This document shows, one piece after another, positions 1-9,390 of a stretch of 64,000 bases of DNA (its first letter is position 1; every line of letters starts with the position of its first letter). Source of the stretch: an uncultured Azohydromonas sp. GTDB lineage: Bacteria > Pseudomonadota > Gammaproteobacteria > Burkholderiales > Burkholderiaceae_C. A program made the position numbers and the translations under genes. The stretch spans positions 1-64,000 of the forward strand of contig NZ_CALAOH010000169.1 in assembly GCF_937926365.1 (NCBI RefSeq). The letters are read 5' to 3'. Below the pieces are notes generated by a model. The model was not told the DNA's origin. It ran no database searches and saw only the letters and a list, made by a program, of their open reading frames with translations.

Positions 1-109
1 ATGCATGCCACCGCCGGCGCACGCTCTTCCAGCAACTACAACTGTAGGGTTAAGGCACGCGCGCTGTCGCAGCGGCTGGAAGCCGACAATGCGCCCGCGC
101 CCTCCGAAG

Positions 110-388
110 TCACAACACCACCTTGACCATCGGGTGGGTGGTCAAGGTACGGTAGAGCTCGTCGAGCTGCTCGCGGCTGGTGGCGGTGACTGTGACGGTC
201 AGGCCCAGGTAGTTGCCGCTGCTGCTGGGGCGGCGCTCCACGGTCGCGGCGTCAAAGCCTGGATCGAACTGCAGCACGACCGCCACTACCGCTTCCTCGA
301 AGCCCTCCACATGCGCGCCCATCACCTTGATCGGGAAGGGGCTCGGGTACTCGATGAGCGAATCGCGGGGCGTGGCGGCAGTGTTCAT
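110..388 (-). CDS. ybeD: YbeD/DUF493 family small regulatory protein
   Basis: This encodes a 92-residue protein of the DUF493 (YbeD) family, a small ACT-like fold of about 90 residues with no assigned catalysis. The typical family string SGNYLGLTVTVTA lies in the middle and the end is THPMVKVVL. I chose the ATG at 388 because it gives the family's usual length; a longer reading to 448 adds an atypical leader. In many Burkholderiales the order is dacA, D-amino-acid aminotransferase, ybeD, lipB, lipA. The first two lie immediately upstream here, so lipB probably lies just off the left edge. Recognition is from sequence, function is uncertain even in the family. Confidence 0.88.
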   Translation of the reverse strand: MNTAATPRDSLIEYPSPFPIKVMGAHVEGFEEAVVAVVLQFDPGFDAATVERRPSSSGNYLGLTVTVTATSREQLDELYRTLTTHPMVKVVL

Positions 389-475
389 GGCCTGACTACG
401 GGTTAGCGGCCCCAGGGCCGCACAATGAAAAACGGGCACGGCAAGCACCGCGCCCGTCAGGAAAGGTGGGGCGGC

Positions 476-1375
476 TCAGATCGATTGCAAGGCCTTGGCG
501 CGCTGGTAGGCCTCGTACAGCCGGCCGTACACCGGGCCGGGCTTGCCGCGCAGCGCGCCATGACCCACGAGTTCGCCGTCCAGCCGCGTCACCGGCAGCA
601 CCTCGCGCGCCGCGGAGCTCAGCAGGATCTCGTCGGCTGCACGTAGATCCGCCTCGGGAATGGGGCGCAGGTTGTAGGCGATACCCACTTCCTCGCACAA
701 CTCGCGCAGCAACTCGTAGCGGATGCCTTCGAGCACATGCTCGCTCTTGGGTGGACCCAGCAGTGCGCCCTCGTGCACGATCCAGACGTTGCTGGCCGAG
801 CCCTCGGTGAGGTAGCTGATGCCGCTGGCAGCCTCGCGCAGCAGGATGGTCTCGCTGGCGCCATGGTCGGCCGAGATCTGGCGCGCCAGCACGTTGCCCA
901 GCAGCGAGGTGGTCTTGAGGTCGCAGCGCTCCCAGCGGAAGTCACGCGCCGTGATGCAGGCCACGCCCTGGTGGCGCTGCTCCGGCGTGGGAACGCGCGC
1001 GGCACTGCTCATCATGAAAACCGTGGGCACGAGCCCTTCGAGCATGACGTGGTCGCGCGGCGCCACGCCGCGCGTGATCTGCAGGTACAGCGACTGGTCC
1101 TCGCTGTCCTGCGCCGCGATCAGCCGCCGCGCATGCGCGAGCCACTGCTCGCGGCCGCAAGGATTGGGAATGCGCAGCCGGCCCAGATTGCGCTCCAACC
1201 GCGCCATGTGGTCGTCGAAGCGGAAGAGGCGCCGCCCGTACACCGGCAGCAGCTCGTAAACCCCGTCGCCGAAGAGGAAGCCTCGGTCCAGCACCGGCAC
1301 CCGGGCCTGACCCAGCGGTAGGAACTCCCCGTTAAGAAAACACAGGCTCTCGGGCTGGATCGGCGCAGGATGCAT
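476..1375 (-). CDS. dat: PLP-dependent class IV aminotransferase (D-amino-acid transaminase type)
   Basis: This 299-residue protein is a fold-type IV PLP aminotransferase, most like bacterial D-alanine transaminases, which interconvert D-alanine and 2-oxoglutarate with pyruvate and D-glutamate in the cytoplasm. The Schiff-base lysine is K154 in RCDLKTTSLLGN, and the cofactor-phosphate motif EGSASN is at 191-196. The N-terminal FLFGDGVYE block is typical. Branched-chain aminotransferase and 4-amino-4-deoxychorismate lyase share the fold, but the position between dacA and ybeD favours a D-amino-acid role linked to cell-wall metabolism. It lies 46 bp after dacA on the same strand and is probably cotranscribed. 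Confidence 0.88.
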   Translation of the reverse strand: MHPAPIQPESLCFLNGEFLPLGQARVPVLDRGFLFGDGVYELLPVYGRRLFRFDDHMARLERNLGRLRIPNPCGREQWLAHARRLIAAQDSEDQSLYLQITRGVAPRDHVMLEGLVPTVFMMSSAARVPTPEQRHQGVACITARDFRWERCDLKTTSLLGNVLARQISADHGASETILLREAASGISYLTEGSASNVWIVHEGALLGPPKSEHVLEGIRYELLRELCEEVGIAYNLRPIPEADLRAADEILLSSAAREVLPVTRLDGELVGHGALRGKPGPVYGRLYEAYQRAKALQSI

Positions 1376-1421
1376 CGTGGCTCCTCCTTGCTCTGGGGAT
1401 CAGGGTGGCAAGCAGGTCAGG

Positions 1422-2570
1422 TTACTTGATCCACAGCCGCAGCGCATCCCAGGTGCGGCCCACGAAGCCGGCCTGCTCCACGGGCTCCAGCACCACCAGC
1501 GGCACCTCCGTCACCGGCGTGCCGGCGCGGGTGCTGACCTTGACGGTGCCCACGCGCTGGCCCTGCGACAGCGGCGCCACCAGCGGATCGCTGCGCTCGA
1601 CCTTGGTCTGCAACTGCTGGCCCTCGCCCTTGGGCACCGTCACCACCACGCCGGTGGCAGCACCGAGCTTGGCCTGCGAGGCCACGCCCTTCCACACCTC
1701 GGGCGTGACGATGGCCTTGCCCGGCTCGAACAGGCGCACGTTGTCGAAGGCGCCATAGCCCCAGTTCAGCAGCTTCTGGCTTTCGCTGGCGCGCGCCTCG
1801 CGCGAGGCCGTGCCCAGCACCACCGTCAGCAGCCGGCGCTTGCCGTTGGGAAAGTCGCGGCTGGCGCTGGCCACCAGGCAGTAGCCCGCGGCGTCGGTGT
1901 AGCCGGTCTTCATGCCGTCCACCGTCGGGTCGCGTCGCAGCAGCAGGTTGCGGTTGTCCTGGCGGATCTTGTTGTACGTGTAGTCCTTGAGCGCGTAGTA
2001 CGGGTAGTACTCGGGGAAGTCGCGGATGATGCGCGCGGCGATCACGGCCATGTCGCGCGCCGTGCTGCGGTGCCCCGGCTCGGTGATGCCGGTGACGTTC
2101 TTGAAGGCCGTGTTCTTGAGGCCCCAGGCCTGCGCCTGGCGGTTCATCATGGCCACGAAGCCCTCCACGGAGCCCGCCACGCCCTCGGCCAGCGCCACCG
2201 CGGCGTCGTTGCCCGACTGCACGATCATCCCGCGCAGCAGCTCGTCCACCTTGGGGCTCATGGTGGTGTCGATGAACATCACCGAGGCGCCGCCCTTGCG
2301 CTCGTTCCAGGCGCGCTGGCTCACGGGCAGCGTCTGCTCCAGCGTGAGCTTCTTGTCGCGCAGCGCATTGAAGACCACGTAGGCGGTCATGAGCTTGGTC
2401 AGCGAGGCCGGGTCGGCCGGCGCATCGGCCTCGCGCTCTGCCAGGGTCTGGCCGCTGGAGACATCGAGCAGGATGTACTCGCGCGCCGCAATCTCGGGCG
2501 GCTGAGGCGCCTGGGCAAAACTCGAAAGTGCCAGCGGCAAGGCCAGCAGGAAGGCGATCAGGCGTTTCAT
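1422..2570 (-). CDS. dacA: D-alanyl-D-alanine carboxypeptidase (PBP5/6 family)
   Basis: This 382-residue protein is a class C low-molecular-mass penicillin-binding protein that trims the terminal D-Ala from peptidoglycan pentapeptides in the periplasm. A signal peptide (MKRLIAFLLALPLALSSFAQ) is followed by all three active-site motifs: SLTK (S56, K59), SGN (119-121) and KTG (221-223). The C-terminal beta domain ends in an amphipathic segment (GRTWDALRLWIK) that normally anchors these enzymes to the inner membrane. It heads the dacA-dat-ybeD run on the minus strand. The length and motif spacing are normal for the family. Confidence 0.97.
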   Translation of the reverse strand: MKRLIAFLLALPLALSSFAQAPQPPEIAAREYILLDVSSGQTLAEREADAPADPASLTKLMTAYVVFNALRDKKLTLEQTLPVSQRAWNERKGGASVMFIDTTMSPKVDELLRGMIVQSGNDAAVALAEGVAGSVEGFVAMMNRQAQAWGLKNTAFKNVTGITEPGHRSTARDMAVIAARIIRDFPEYYPYYALKDYTYNKIRQDNRNLLLRRDPTVDGMKTGYTDAAGYCLVASASRDFPNGKRRLLTVVLGTASREARASESQKLLNWGYGAFDNVRLFEPGKAIVTPEVWKGVASQAKLGAATGVVVTVPKGEGQQLQTKVERSDPLVAPLSQGQRVGTVKVSTRAGTPVTEVPLVVLEPVEQAGFVGRTWDALRLWIK

Positions 2571-2642
2571 GGCAAATCTAAAGTGGGAAACGTCAACGCG
2601 CCGCCCGTGCGGCGACGTGCGGCACGCAGGAAGAGAAAAAGA

Positions 2643-3254
2643 TCAGTGCGCGAGGTGGCGCAGCACGATCGACTTGAGCAGCGGCAGCTGGCCGTGGAAG
2701 AAATGGCCGCCCCCGGGCACCACCACCACCGGCAGGGACTGCGGGCGCGCCCAGTCCAGCGTGGCCGACAGCGGCACCACCTCGTCCTGCTCGCCGTGCA
2801 CCACCAGCGTGTCCGCCGGCACGGTGGCAACGTCGAAGCGGCTGGTAGCCGGGCCGACCAGCACCAGGCGCTGCGGCGCGGGCTGCACGCGCTGCGCGAC
2901 GTGCGAAGCCACGAAGCCACCGAAGGAGAAGCCGCCCAGCAGCAGCGGCTCGTCGCCCTGGCGCATCGCCGCGACCACGGCCAGCGCGTCCTCGATCTCG
3001 CCACGCCCCTCGTCCCACGCACCGGCGGAAGCCCCGACGCCACGGAAGTTGAAGCGCACGCTGCGCCAGCCCATCTGCACGCAGGCCCGTGCCAGGGTCT
3101 GCACCACCTTGTTGTCCATCGTGCCGCCGTGCTGCGGGTGGGGATGGCACAGCACGGCCAGACCGCGGGGCGTGCCTTCGGCCGGCACGTCCAGGGCGCA
3201 CTCGATCTCGCCGGCCGGGCCCGGCACGCGCAAGCGCTGGGTTTTGGAGTTCAT
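2643..3254 (-). CDS. alpha/beta hydrolase (serine hydrolase, unknown substrate)
   Basis: This encodes a 203-residue compact alpha/beta hydrolase. The nucleophile elbow is GFSFGG, a HPHPQHGG oxyanion-loop stretch lies near residue 40, the acid lies in GEQDEVVP, and the catalytic histidine in GGGHFFHG near the C terminus. Short proteins of this type in Burkholderiales are annotated as dienelactone-hydrolase-like or YdhA-like hydrolases; the substrate is not known. Its start codon shares one base with the stop of the upstream ferredoxin gene (TGATG), so the two are translationally coupled. No signal peptide is visible, so it should be cytoplasmic. Confidence 0.85.
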   Translation of the reverse strand: MNSKTQRLRVPGPAGEIECALDVPAEGTPRGLAVLCHPHPQHGGTMDNKVVQTLARACVQMGWRSVRFNFRGVGASAGAWDEGRGEIEDALAVVAAMRQGDEPLLLGGFSFGGFVASHVAQRVQPAPQRLVLVGPATSRFDVATVPADTLVVHGEQDEVVPLSATLDWARPQSLPVVVVPGGGHFFHGQLPLLKSIVLRHLAH

Positions 3255-3580
3255 CAGCGGCCCACGTCCGGCGGCAGCAGCAGGCGCTCCACCACACGGC
3301 CTTCCTTGAGATGGGACTCGACGATCTCGTCGATGTCCTCCTTGTCCACGAAGGTGTACCAGGTGGCTTCGGGATAGACCACCGCCACCGGGCCGCCGGC
3401 GCAGCGGTCCAGACAGCCGGCCTTGTTCACGCGCACCCCGCCCGGACCCGCCAGCCCGGCGGCCTTGACGCGCGCCTTGCAGTGGTCGAAAGCCCCCTGC
3501 GCATCGTGCTGCGCACAGGACGCCTCCCCGTTCTCCCGCGCGTTCAGGCAGAAGAAGATGTGGTGCTTGTAGTAGCTCAT
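3254..3580 (-). CDS. (2Fe-2S) ferredoxin, thioredoxin-like
   Basis: This 108-residue protein is a thioredoxin-fold [2Fe-2S] ferredoxin of the Shethna/NuoE-like type. It starts MSYYKHHIFFCLN and carries cysteines in ASCAQH, HCKARV and the NKAGCLDRCAGGP segment typical of this family, which supply the cluster ligands. Family members are widespread in Burkholderiales and are thought to pass electrons in the cytoplasm, but the partner is unknown. It is coupled by a TGATG overlap to the downstream alpha/beta hydrolase. The 169-bp stretch before VanZ (3581-3749) holds nothing that I recognise beyond its probable promoter. Confidence 0.87.
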   Translation of the reverse strand: MSYYKHHIFFCLNARENGEASCAQHDAQGAFDHCKARVKAAGLAGPGGVRVNKAGCLDRCAGGPVAVVYPEATWYTFVDKEDIDEIVESHLKEGRVVERLLLPPDVGR

Positions 3581-3749
3581 CCCCGGGATTGTAGGGACGG
3601 GGTTTTACTTACAGGAGGTCACCGGAAGTTGCCGCGCGGCGGGCCGTGATACCCGTCACCCGCCGCACCGCTGAGCGTTTGGACGAGGCCTTCACGCCAC
3701 AAGGTTCGGGCCCGTTCGAGCCCCGCCGGCGGCCCGGGCTACCAGCGGT

Positions 3750-4868
3750 TCAGCCCTCGTCGCGCGCCCCCACGCGCACCAGCAGCCAGGCCGCAGCGGC
3801 ATAGGGCCACAGCCAGCCAAGCCAGCGCGACAGCCCGTGGAAGCGGATGAAGCGTCCCTGCGACCAAGCTTGCAGGCTCTGCGCGTAGTAGGCGTTCTCC
3901 GGCGCCTGCGCCACCACCACCACCTGCGCCGTCAGCACCATCAGCCCCACCGCTGCCGCCAGCCGCGACGGCAGCATGCAGCACGCCAGCGCGGCCAGCA
4001 GGCCCAGCGTCAGTCCCGGCACCGCCGTCGGCGTGAGCCAGGCCAGCGCATGCTCGGGGCCGAAGTTCAGCGCCGTGGACAGCGTGCTCACCGCCAGGGC
4101 CAACACCAGCGCGCCCAGAGTCAGCACGGCGCGGCGCGCACGCGAGCGCATCGCGGCAAAAGCCACCAGGCACGGTGCCAGCAGGCCCAGCGCAATGCAC
4201 AGCATCTCGGTGGCCGGCGACAGCGGCGTGTGCAGCGGCGACGACGGGCGCAGCCACGACTCGGCGGCCGGCGCCCAGGGCGTGTCCTCCAGCGCCAGCC
4301 GCGCCAGTTCGCGCAGTTCGTCCCAGCACTGGCCCAACCCCAGCGGCACCGGTGTAGGGAACAGCAGCGCCATGGGCCACAGCAGCAACAGCGTCAATGC
4401 CCCGGCGCTGGCGGGGATGAACCAGCGGTCGCGCAGCGACTGCCACACCCGCAGCACGCCCAGGGCCGCCAGCGCCGCGGCCACCAGCGCACCTGCCACG
4501 CCGCCGCCGCTGTTGAGCAACCAGTCCTCGCGGCTGGGCACGCGCTCGGGCAGGAAGCTCTGGGTCAGCTCCAGTGTGTACGACAGCAGCATCGGCGACA
4601 GCGCCGCCAGCGCCAGGGCCCAGCCCCAACGCCAGCCGCTGCGCACGCCGGCGCCGTAGAGCAGCGCACCCAGCGGCATGTAGCCGATGAAATTGGCCCA
4701 GATGTCGAAGGCGATGTGGTACTGCGCCCAGGGCAGCGTCAGCAGCGACTGCAACGACTGCCCCGGCGGCCAGCGCCAGCCGCTGAAGGGGTACAGGCTC
4801 GCGTAGACGATCAGCAGCGCGAAGGCCGCTGACAGTGGCACGGTGGCCGAGCTGCGCCGCTGCGCCAT
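3750..4868 (-). CDS. VanZ-family polytopic membrane protein
   Basis: This encodes a roughly 372-residue integral membrane protein. The N-terminal half matches the VanZ domain: YASLYPFSGWR, an AFDIWANFIGYMPLGALLYG block, and LSYTLELTQSFLPERVPSREDWLLNSGGGVAGA, which carries the family's acidic and Q/S-rich signature. The C-terminal half adds several more hydrophobic helices and ends in a short charged tail. VanZ proteins are linked to teicoplanin tolerance in Gram-positives, but the role of the long Gram-negative version is not known. I use the ATG at 4868; a GTG at 4898 would add ten residues. It lies 85 bp after the hemJ-like gene. Confidence 0.85.
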   Translation of the reverse strand: MAQRRSSATVPLSAAFALLIVYASLYPFSGWRWPPGQSLQSLLTLPWAQYHIAFDIWANFIGYMPLGALLYGAGVRSGWRWGWALALAALSPMLLSYTLELTQSFLPERVPSREDWLLNSGGGVAGALVAAALAALGVLRVWQSLRDRWFIPASAGALTLLLLWPMALLFPTPVPLGLGQCWDELRELARLALEDTPWAPAAESWLRPSSPLHTPLSPATEMLCIALGLLAPCLVAFAAMRSRARRAVLTLGALVLALAVSTLSTALNFGPEHALAWLTPTAVPGLTLGLLAALACCMLPSRLAAAVGLMVLTAQVVVVAQAPENAYYAQSLQAWSQGRFIRFHGLSRWLGWLWPYAAAAWLLVRVGARDEG

Positions 4869-4953
4869 CAGCGTCGTGGCTCCGCGCAGCGCCGGCACGG
4901 CACCCGATGCGTGCCGCGGACTTCGAGCACCTTCACCACAGACACGGCAGCGC

Positions 4954-5394
4954 TCAGAAGGGCTTGACCACCACCAGGATCACGATGGCCGTGAACAGCA
5001 GCACCGAGACCTCGTTGAACACGCGAAACCAGCGATGGCTGCGCTGATTGCCCGACTGCTCGAAGCGGCGCAGCAGCGTGCGGCAGACATGGTGGTAACC
5101 GATCACACCAGCCACCAGCACCAGTTTCGCGTGCAACCAACCATTGCCTGCTCCCTTGCCCACCCCGATACCCAGCCACAGCCACAGGCCAAGCGCCAGG
5201 GCCGGCACCATCAGCATGCTGCTGAAGCGGTAGAGCTTGCGCGCCATCAGCAGCAGCCGCTCGCGCTCGGCATGCGAGTCCGCCGGCACCATGGCCAGGT
5301 TCACGAACAGTCGAGGCAGATAGAACAGGCCGGCAAACCAGCTGGCCACGAAGACGATGTGCAGGGCCTTGACCCACAGGTAGGCGGAACTCAT
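4954..5394 (-). CDS. hemJ: HemJ/UPF0093 (CopD-like) protoporphyrinogen oxidase candidate
   Basis: This 146-residue protein with four predicted membrane helices matches HemJ (COG1981), the oxygen-independent oxidase that turns protoporphyrinogen IX into protoporphyrin IX. Conserved features visible are AYLWVKALHIVFVASWFAGLFYLPRLF at the start (conserved His12), WLHAKL in the third helix (conserved Lys), and NEVSVLLFTAIVILVVVKPF at the very end, close to the family consensus. Databases often label such proteins CopD-like. It is divergent from hemB, which acts earlier in heme synthesis, supporting the assignment. The family match is solid; activity is inferred. Confidence 0.83.
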   Translation of the reverse strand: MSSAYLWVKALHIVFVASWFAGLFYLPRLFVNLAMVPADSHAERERLLLMARKLYRFSSMLMVPALALGLWLWLGIGVGKGAGNGWLHAKLVLVAGVIGYHHVCRTLLRRFEQSGNQRSHRWFRVFNEVSVLLFTAIVILVVVKPF

Positions 5395-5461
5395 GCGGCC
5401 ATTATCGGCAGCGCCCGCCGTGCCCCGCTGCGCTGCAGCGAGGCGGCCAGAGAGCCAGAGA

Positions 5462-5493
5462 CAAAAAAGAAAGCCCCGGGCGCTGCCCGGGGC
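5462..5493 (-). terminator. intrinsic terminator (minus strand)
   Basis: A 9-bp perfect GC stem (GCCCCGGGC with GCCCGGGGC, 5493-5485 and 5481-5473) with a 3-base loop is followed on the minus strand by TTTCTTTTTTGT. No protein gene ends here on that strand, so it must terminate a noncoding transcript that starts between this site and hemB. Confidence 0.8.
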
Positions 5494-5586
5494 CGCAAGC
5501 CTTGCGCTGTCATGACGTCAAGGCACCTGCTCAGGGAGGAAAAGCAGGGAATGAAGCCTCGCGGCTATCATTCGAGTTCCAGTCTA
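5462..5586 (-). ncRNA. candidate structured small RNA with CU-rich loop
   Basis: On the minus strand, an extended -10 element (TGC-TAGACT, TAGACT at 5586-5581) is followed after about 7 bases by three hairpins and a terminator. Hairpin 1 (5573-5549) has a 10-bp stem with one bulged U and a GCGA tetraloop. Hairpin 2 (5548-5526) is CCTGCT/AGCAGG closing the loop TTTCCTCCCTG, which could pair with Shine-Dalgarno sequences. The terminator is at 5493-5463. The RNA would be about 110 nt, antisense to any long hemB leader, and would end 70 bases before hemJ. No reading frame fits. This is inference from structure only. Confidence 0.55.
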
Positions 5587-5691
5587 GCAGGCGCTTGCCT
5601 GCCCAATGCGGGCCGGTCACGAGGGCTTACGGGCCTTTCATTCGCCACGCGGCTGCACCGGTTTCCGCGCCTCATCCAAGGACGCCTTGCC

Positions 5692-6696
<1,005 letters not shown>

Positions 6697-7841
6697 GTGC
6701 GCGTGCTCTACATCGGCGCCGACGGCGCGGTGGCGCTGGACGCGCTGCCCACGGCGCTGCCGCTGGAGGGCTTTCTCTGGATCGGCTGCGAGCGCCCGGC
6801 CTTCGAGGCCGCGGTGCCCGCGCTACAGCACGCGCTGCAACGCTGGGACTGCGGCGCGCTGGTGGATCTGCACATCTCCGACCTGCTCAACGCGCAGCTG
6901 CCCAGCCACTTCGACTACACCTCTTGGTACGACCTGCTGGTGTTCCGCCGTCTCACGGCCTCCGCGCCCGATTCGGCGGGCCCGTCATCCAGCGGGTCCA
7001 ACGGCGGGAATGGCGTCCCCAGCCCCCGGCTGCCGCAGCAGCCCTGGGCACGGCCATCGCTCCGCAGCCCGCGCCGGCCCTGGTGGACACCAGCCCGGTG
7101 GGCTTTGCCATCTACGACAGGGTCCTGGTCACCGTGCACCCGCCCAAATGCCCGGTGCGTGCCTATTTCGAGAAGCGCCTGTCCGCCGCTGGCGGCATGC
7201 GCGAGCGTGGCGGCTCACGCCTGCCGGCCAGCCCGGCGGACCTGATGCTGCGCATGGTCAACCACATGGTGGACAGCTACCTCGACCTGCGCCGCCTGCT
7301 CACGCGCCAGCTCGGTGCGCTACAGCAGGCGTTGCTGCACCCGCGCAGCCGTTTCCACGACTGGCAGGTGCTGCTGGACGCGCGCAACGCGCTGCACCTG
7401 CTGGAGGACACCTGCGAGGACCAGCGTGCGGCCTTGCAGGAATGGATCGACGGGTTGGAGGAACTGCCCCTGCCGCACGAGGCGCCTCCGGCGCGCGAAT
7501 TCGAGCTGCTGAAGGTGCGCTCGCGCGACGTGCAGGAGCACATCGAGCGCGTGCTCTCGCACGTGCGGCGCCTGGAGCAGTCAGCCGAGACGGCGGTGCA
7601 GATGCACTTCTCCGCCCTCAGCCACCGCACCAATGACATCATGCGCACGCTCACCGTGCTCACCGCCATCTTCCTGCCGCTGAACCTGATCACGGGTTTC
7701 TTCGGCATGAACTTTGACGCCCTGCCACTGATTCACTCCGGCACCGGCGTGTGGATCGCCATCGCGCTGATGGTGGCGCTGGGCGTGGGCCTGGGCTGGT
7801 TCTTCTGGCGCAAGCGCTACCTGGGAACGACGCGGCGCTGA
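6697..7841 (+). pseudogene. corA: CorA-family Mg2+/divalent-cation transporter, frameshifted
   Basis: A CorA-type transporter is encoded in two frames. Residues from GTG 6697 (VRVLYIGADGAVAL) run to about 7020 in frame 1. From about 7028 the gene continues in frame 3 (AAAALGTAIAPQPAPALVDTSPVGFAIYDRVLVTVHPP) through the coiled helices to the pore signature GFFGMNFDALPLI and two C-terminal membrane helices. One extra C in the five-C run at 7023-7027 would join the two halves into a normal protein of about 381 residues. It follows hemB without a gap. Either the gene is a recent pseudogene or the base is a sequencing or assembly error. The family call is firm, the status is open. Confidence 0.88.
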
Positions 7842-7861
7842 AAGCCCCGCACGGAGCGCGC

Positions 7862-8338
7862 TCAGACCTTGGTGTAGGGGTCGTGCAGCCCCAGGCCGAG
7901 CAGGATTTCAGTTTCGCGCGCTTCCATGGCCTCGGCCTCGTCGTCCTGCTCGTGGTCAAAGCCTTGTGCGTGCAGCGTGCCGTGTACCAACAGGTGCGCG
8001 TAGTGGTCGGCCAGCGGCAGCTTCATCTCCGTCGCCTCGCGCGCCACCACGGGTGCGCACAGCACCAGGTCGGCCACCACGACCGGCTCGTGCGCGTAGT
8101 CGAAGGTCAGCACATTGGTGGCGTAGTCCTTGCCGCGGAACTCGCGGTTGAGCGCGCGGCCCTCTTCCTCGCCGACGATGCGCACGGTGATCTCGGCCGG
8201 CAGTTCGTCCAGCGCGGCGCGGATCCAGCGCTGCACCTTGTGGCGCGGCAACTCGGCGCGGTGCGCGGGGTCGGCAAACTGCAGCGACAGGCTGAGCTCG
8301 GGACGGGCGGCGGCCATCTCAGCGGTCTCCCCGAGCAT
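7862..8338 (-). CDS. ybeY: endoribonuclease YbeY, rRNA maturation factor
   Basis: This 158-residue protein is the single-strand endoribonuclease needed for 16S rRNA 3'-end maturation and ribosome quality control. The zinc motif HGTLHAQGFDHE near residues 117-128 is intact, as are the family segments VRIVGEEEGRALNREFRGKDYATNVLTF and DLVLCAPVVAREA. The start overlaps the last 20 bases of phoH, the classic phoH-ybeY arrangement, which suggests cotranscription and coupled translation. The C-terminal extension after the zinc motif (LLGLGLHDPYTKV) is typical of Burkholderiales. Confidence 0.95.
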   Translation of the reverse strand: MLGETAEMAAARPELSLSLQFADPAHRAELPRHKVQRWIRAALDELPAEITVRIVGEEEGRALNREFRGKDYATNVLTFDYAHEPVVVADLVLCAPVVAREATEMKLPLADHYAHLLVHGTLHAQGFDHEQDDEAEAMEARETEILLGLGLHDPYTKV

Positions 8339-9290
8339 CGGCGGCCTCGTAGGCTTGCACGATGCGCGCCACCAGCGGGTGGCGCACCACGTCGGCAGCG
8401 GTGAAGCGCGTCATGGCGATGCCGCGCACGCGCTGCAGCACGCGCTCGGCGTCCACCAAGCCGCTGGTCATGCCCTTGGGCAGGTCGATTTGGCTGGTGT
8501 CGCCCGTCACCACGCACTTACTGCCGAAGCCGATGCGGGTAAGGAACATCTTCATCTGCTCAGGCGTGGTGTTCTGCGCCTCGTCCAGGATGACAAAGGC
8601 GTGGTTCAGGGTGCGCCCACGCATGAAGGCCAGCGGCGCGATCTCCAGCGTCGCGCGCTCGAAGGCCTTGGTGACGCGGTCAAAGCCCATGAGGTCGTAG
8701 AGCGCGTCGTAGAGCGGGCGCAGGTAGGGATCGACCTTCTGCGTCAGGTCGCCGGGCAGGAAGCCCAGCCGCTCGCCGGCCTCCACCGCCGGACGGGTGA
8801 GGATGATGCGCTGCACCTGGCTGCGCTCCAGCGCATCCACCGCGCAGGCCACGGCCAGGAAGGTCTTGCCGGTGCCCGCCGGGCCCAGGCCGAAGGTGAT
8901 GTCGTGCGCCAGGATGTTCTTGAGGTACTGCACCTGGTTGGGCGTACGGCCCTGCAGGTCGGCGCGCCGGGTATGCAGCACCACTTCGCCGCCCGGGCTG
9001 CCGGCCGCGCCGTCGCCTCCGGCGGGCGCGTTGTCGCTGGTGGCTTCGGCCAGCGCCAGCTGCAGCGCCTCGGCCGGGATGGGCTTGCTGGCCCGGTCGT
9101 ACAGGCGCTGCAGCAGCGCGGCGGCGCGCTCGGCCTCGCGCTTGGTGCCCTCGATACGGAAGGACTCGTTGCGCCGCGAGAGCTTGACGCCCAGCGCGTC
9201 CTCGATGGCGCGCAAGTGCTCGTCGGTGGCGCCGCACAGGTGCGACAGGCGTTCGTTGTCGAGCGGGATGAAGGCGTGGCGCAGTATCAA
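8319..9290 (-). CDS. phoH: PhoH family ATPase
   Basis: This 323-residue protein is a PhoH-type P-loop NTPase, thought to act in RNA metabolism with YbeY. Walker A is GPAGTGKT, Walker B is FVILDEAQN, and the conserved TGDTSQIDLP block follows. An N-terminal KH-like segment (EHLRAIEDALGVKLSRRNESFRIEGTKREA) precedes the ATPase. The start is most likely TTG at 9290, giving (M)ILRHAFIPLDNERLSHLCG, which matches the family N terminus; no ATG or GTG fits upstream. The gene is divergent from the sensor kinase at 9391, with 100 bp between them. Confidence 0.93.
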   Translation of the reverse strand: MILRHAFIPLDNERLSHLCGATDEHLRAIEDALGVKLSRRNESFRIEGTKREAERAAALLQRLYDRASKPIPAEALQLALAEATSDNAPAGGDGAAGSPGGEVVLHTRRADLQGRTPNQVQYLKNILAHDITFGLGPAGTGKTFLAVACAVDALERSQVQRIILTRPAVEAGERLGFLPGDLTQKVDPYLRPLYDALYDLMGFDRVTKAFERATLEIAPLAFMRGRTLNHAFVILDEAQNTTPEQMKMFLTRIGFGSKCVVTGDTSQIDLPKGMTSGLVDAERVLQRVRGIAMTRFTAADVVRHPLVARIVQAYEAADARGDR

Positions 9291-9390
9291 AGGACGGCCT
9301 CGGGTCTGGAAACGGGGCCGGCATTGTCGCCGCAGCCTCAAGCCGCGCCGGCCGGGCGGTTTTGGCGGGAGGCTCCTGCACAATCTTTCC

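Noticed and set aside
1..109. Start of lipB on the minus strand
   Set aside because: Expected from conserved gene order, but no reading frame with the LipB N terminus can be recognised in the 109 bases available.
1377..3377. Long plus-strand open frame (666 codons) opposite dacA and the hydrolase/ferredoxin pair
   Set aside because: It is rich in Arg, His, Gly and Ala and has no domain; it is the usual antisense shadow of high-GC genes, and real conserved genes occupy the other strand.
5551..5691. ATG at 5551 with a strong ribosome site as the start of hemB
   Set aside because: It adds 47 residues unlike any HemB; the GTG at 5692 gives the family N terminus. The ribosome-site look comes from the complement of the small-RNA loop.
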